Position numbers and translations under genes: made by a program. Shown in pieces: positions 61,823 through 64,000 of a DNA stretch of 64,000 bases (positions are counted from its first letter, which is position 1; each line of letters begins with the position of its first letter). The notes under the pieces are model-generated. The model made no database searches and was not told where the DNA came from. It worked only from the letters and a program-made list of their open reading frames with translations. The DNA comes from Streptomyces caeruleatus. GTDB lineage: Bacteria; Actinomycetota; Actinomycetes; Streptomycetales; Streptomycetaceae. The stretch is taken from the NCBI RefSeq assembly GCF_001514235.1, contig NZ_KQ948924.1, positions 487,220 through 551,219 of the forward strand. Direction: 5' to 3'.

Positions 61823-62692
61823 ATGACTACTGCCGCCCTGGAGCCGCGTGCCGGCCGTCGCTGCCACAACATGCTCAACTCCCTGCACTCGACGTCCTAC
61901 TTCGCGCCCGAGCTGGGCAAGGAGCTGGGCGCCCTCGGGATCACGCACCCCAGGGCCGTCAACTTCGCGGTGCGGGCGGCCGCGCTGGGGCCGGTCGGGG
62001 CGGGGGCGGTGACGGCGACGTTCTACAACTACAAGCACGACCTGGTGGCCCGGCATGTCCCAGCGGTCTGGGCCGTCGCCTCGCCCGAGGACGTCCTGGC
62101 GGCACGCGCGCGTGCGGTGGACGCGGCGCTGCGGCGGCTGCTGGGCGACGACGCCGTCACGTCCCCGCAGATGACGGAAGCCGCCGGGCTCGCCCTGCGC
62201 GCGACCGAGGCGTGCTCCCGCAGTGCGCGGCCGTTGTACTCGGCCCATGCGGATCTGGCGGTGCCCGATGAGGCGCACCTGGCTTTTTTCCACGCCACGA
62301 CGCTGCTGCGGGAGCACCGCGGTGACGGGCATCTCGCCGTGTTGATGTCGGCCGGGCTGGACGGGCTGGAGGCCGTCGTCACCCACACGGCGACCGGGAA
62401 GGGGATGACGCCGAAGTGGGTGTTCACCACGCGTGGCTGGAGCCAGGAGGACTGGGACGCGGCGTGCGACCGGCTGCGGGGGCGTGGTCTTCTGGACGAG
62501 GCGGGCGGGTTGACGGCGGAGGGGGTCGCGCTGCGCGAGCAGATCGAAGCCGAGACGGATCGGCTCGACCGGGCGCCGTATGAGCACCTTGGGGTGGAGG
62601 GGGTCGGGCGGTTGACGGAACTCGGCGCGGAGTTCGCACGAGCGGCGGTGGCAGCGGGCGCGTTCCCCCCGGACCTCCTCGGCAGGTCCTGA
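61823..62692 (+). CDS. SCO6745-family protein
   Basis: The 289-residue protein opens MTTAALEPRAGRRCHNMLNS and includes TATFYNYKHDLVARHVPAVW and KWVFTTRGWSQEDWDAA, matching a Streptomyces family named for SCO6745. The C-terminal half looks like a winged helix (RGRGLLDEAGGLTAEGVALREQIEAETD), so MarR-like DNA binding or protein interaction is possible; catalytic function is unknown. It is divergent from the GlxA regulator. Confidence 0.85.
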   Translation: MTTAALEPRAGRRCHNMLNSLHSTSYFAPELGKELGALGITHPRAVNFAVRAAALGPVGAGAVTATFYNYKHDLVARHVPAVWAVASPEDVLAARARAVDAALRRLLGDDAVTSPQMTEAAGLALRATEACSRSARPLYSAHADLAVPDEAHLAFFHATTLLREHRGDGHLAVLMSAGLDGLEAVVTHTATGKGMTPKWVFTTRGWSQEDWDAACDRLRGRGLLDEAGGLTAEGVALREQIEAETDRLDRAPYEHLGVEGVGRLTELGAEFARAAVAAGAFPPDLLGRS

Positions 62693-62734
62693 ACCCGTCT
62701 TTCGCCCCCGCCGCCCCTACCCGTCCCATCCCTT

Positions 62735-62753
62735 GAAGGGGCTCCGCCCCTTC
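62735..62753. terminator. Hairpin after the SCO6745-family gene
   Basis: GAAGGGG and CCCCTTC pair across a five-base GC loop. A common Streptomyces intergenic hairpin. Confidence 0.6.
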
Positions 62754-62760
62754 GACCCCG

Positions 62761-62781
62761 CCAGGGGGCCCTGCCCCCTGG
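62761..62781. terminator. Second hairpin in the same gap
   Basis: CCAGGGGG and CCCCCTGG form an 8-bp perfect stem. Together with the preceding hairpin it probably ends the transcript. Confidence 0.6.
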
Positions 62782-62803
62782 ACCCCCTATCGGCCTTCGG
62801 CCT

Positions 62804-62868
62804 CGTCCTCAAACGCCGGACGGGCTGAAGGGGGCCGGTCTTGTCCTCGAACGCCGGACGGGCCGAAG
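62804..62868. repeat. Two copies of a 27-base Streptomyces intergenic repeat
   Basis: A unit centred on AACGCCGGACGGGC occurs at 62804-62830 and 62842-62868, 38 bases apart, with a few differences. Units of this sort are scattered between genes in many Streptomyces genomes, by recollection. Confidence 0.7.
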
Positions 62869-62935
62869 GGCACGGCATCGCATAGCCCGCCCAAGTCGCG
62901 GTACTCGTTCCTCAACCTGAGGAAGGAGTAATCAC

Positions 62936-63067
62936 GTGTTCCGTGCAATCGCAGACGTGCTCCGGCAGATAGGCGGTGCCATCGCCACCGTCGTGACGTT
63001 GCCGTTCCGGGCTCTGGCTCGGCTCTTCGGAGGTGCCTCGAGCAGTACACGCAGTCGTAGGGCTTGA
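62936..63067 (+). CDS. LPFR-motif small protein
   Basis: This 43-residue protein (VFRAIADVLRQIGGAIATVV, then TLPFRALARLFGGAS) has a hydrophobic or amphipathic helix and the LPFR motif of a small actinobacterial family. AAGGAG sits seven bases before the GTG. It ends in a basic tail (STRSRRA). Function is unknown; a membrane-associated peptide is likely. Confidence 0.8.
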   Translation: MFRAIADVLRQIGGAIATVVTLPFRALARLFGGASSSTRSRRA

Positions 63068-63170
63068 TTCCGACCCGCCGCGACGGGCCGCGTCGCCTCC
63101 CTGATCCCCGGTTGTCGGTGCCACCTGCCACAATTGCCGCGCAACCTCAGTGAGAAGGCGGGACGGGATC

Positions 63171-64000
63171 GTGACGACACCCCTCGTAGGGTCCATCGAA
63201 GGCAGGATCGCCGCGGAGCTCGGCGTACGAGAGCGGCAGGTGAAGGCTGCCGTGGAGCTGCTCGACGGCGGTTCGACGGTGCCTTTCATCGCCCGCTACC
63301 GCAAGGAAGCGACCGAGATGCTCGACGACGCGCAGCTGCGCACGCTCGAGGAGCGGCTTCGCTACCTGCGGGAGCTGGAGGAGCGGCGGACGGCGATCCT
63401 CGAGTCGGTGCGCGAGCAGGGCAAGCTCACCGACGACCTGGAGGCCCGGATCCGCGGCGCCGAGACCAAGGCGCGGCTCGAGGACATCTATCTGCCGTAC
63501 AAGCCCAAGCGCAGGACCAAGGCGCAGATCGCTCGTGAGGCCGGGCTGGAGCCGCTCGCCGAAGGCCTGCTCGGCGACCCGACCGTCGAGCCCCTCGCCG
63601 CCGCCTCGGCCTTCGTAGACGCCGACAAGGGCGTCGCCGACCCGCAGGCGGCCCTGGACGGCGCCCGGGCGATCCTCACGGAGCGGTTCTCGGAGGACGC
63701 CGACCTCATCGGTGAGCTGCGTGAGCGCATGTGGGTGCGCGGTCGGCTGGCCGCGAAGGTGCGGGAGGGCAAGGAGGAGGCGGGCGCGAAGTTCGCCGAC
63801 TACTTCGACTTCGCCGAGCCGTTCACCGAGCTGCCCTCGCACCGCATCCTGGCGATGCTCCGCGGTGAGAAGGAGGAGGTCCTCGACCTCGTCCTGGAGC
63901 CCGAGGAGCCGACCGACGGCCCGTCGTCGTACGAGGGCATCGTCGCCCACAAGTTCCAGATCGCCGACCGCGGCCGTCCCGCCGACAAGTGGCTGACGGA
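63171..64000 (+). CDS. tex: Tex family RNA-binding transcription accessory protein (N-terminal part)
   Basis: The visible 276 residues (VTTPLVGSIEGRIAAELGVR, then STVPFIARYRKEATEMLDD) are the Tex N-terminal HTH-like and core domain: ETKARLEDIYLPYKPKRRTKAQIAREAGLEPLA is diagnostic. The complete protein (about 780 residues with YqgF, HhH and S1 domains) continues past the window. Tex binds RNA and supports transcription and ribosome function. The GTG start has AAGGCGGGACGGG upstream. Confidence 0.93.
   Translation, partial: MTTPLVGSIEGRIAAELGVRERQVKAAVELLDGGSTVPFIARYRKEATEMLDDAQLRTLEERLRYLRELEERRTAILESVREQGKLTDDLEARIRGAETKARLEDIYLPYKPKRRTKAQIAREAGLEPLAEGLLGDPTVEPLAAASAFVDADKGVADPQAALDGARAILTERFSEDADLIGELRERMWVRGRLAAKVREGKEEAGAKFADYFDFAEPFTELPSHRILAMLRGEKEEVLDLVLEPEEPTDGPSSYEGIVAHKFQIADRGRPADKWLT

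Overview
The window is GC-rich chromosomal DNA with the codon bias, GTG starts, conservon, DUF574 methyltransferase, LPFR-type small protein and hopanoid locus expected of Streptomyces. From memory, gene order from about 33.5 kb to the right edge matches the S. coelicolor SCO6771 to SCO6743 neighbourhood (XRE regulator, hopanoid operon, polyol-phosphate locus, galE, CDF transporter, idi, SCO6745 family, Tex). I saw no prophage, insertion sequence or CRISPR array. One tRNA gene is present.

Left part (1-34 kb), mixed accessory and housekeeping genes. A minus-strand unit encodes an XRE-cupin regulator, an M24 peptidase-fold protein and both subunits of a thiamine-diphosphate E1 dehydrogenase (beta is cut by the edge). 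Then come a divergent histidine kinase and response regulator separated by 31-bp tandem repeats, a lipoprotein, a DUF574 methyltransferase, and a glutamine synthetase-like gene followed by an amidohydrolase. A rifampin monooxygenase (rox) follows, with a rifamycin-associated element upstream, then tRNA-Pro(GGG). Next are an XRE-cupin/GNAT pair with a large palindromic operator, the threonine catabolic pair tdh-kbl, a complete conservon (cvnA-D) with a GAF protein, a metallo-beta-lactamase-fold hydrolase, and an amino-acid dehydrogenase/TetR pair with an operator over the promoter. An SGNH hydrolase, a frameshifted secreted protein, a LysM-M23 peptidase behind a c-di-AMP (ydaO) riboswitch, a GH36 alpha-galactosidase and a tyrosine phosphatase complete this part.

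Middle part (33.5-47.3 kb), a minus-strand hopanoid operon in the order hpnC-hpnD-small gene-hpnE-polyprenyl synthase-shc-hpnG-hpnH-ispG-dxs-hpnO. Most junctions are translationally coupled. The operon carries its own dxs and ispG, so it makes isoprenoid precursor, presqualene and squalene, hopene, and the C35 amino side chain. Downstream lies an XRE-cupin regulator with two 15-bp palindromes and a 39-aa membrane protein.

Right part (47.7-64 kb). A tightly packed minus-strand run encodes a 602-aa CDP-alcohol phosphatidyltransferase, a sugar- or alcohol-phosphate nucleotidyltransferase, a glycerol-1-phosphate-dehydrogenase-like enzyme, a second CDP-alcohol phosphatidyltransferase, a family 2 glycosyltransferase and a two-gene polysaccharide-type ABC exporter. 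It looks like a complete make-and-export pathway for an unknown phosphodiester envelope molecule, and I consider it the best candidate for undescribed biology here. galE, a zinc-type CDF transporter, type I idi, an anti-sigma-like ATPase, an HdeD-like membrane protein, enoyl-CoA hydratase, a GlxA/DJ-1 pair, an SCO6745-family protein, an LPFR small protein and the start of tex follow.

All functions are read from sequence motifs and remembered families; nothing was searched.
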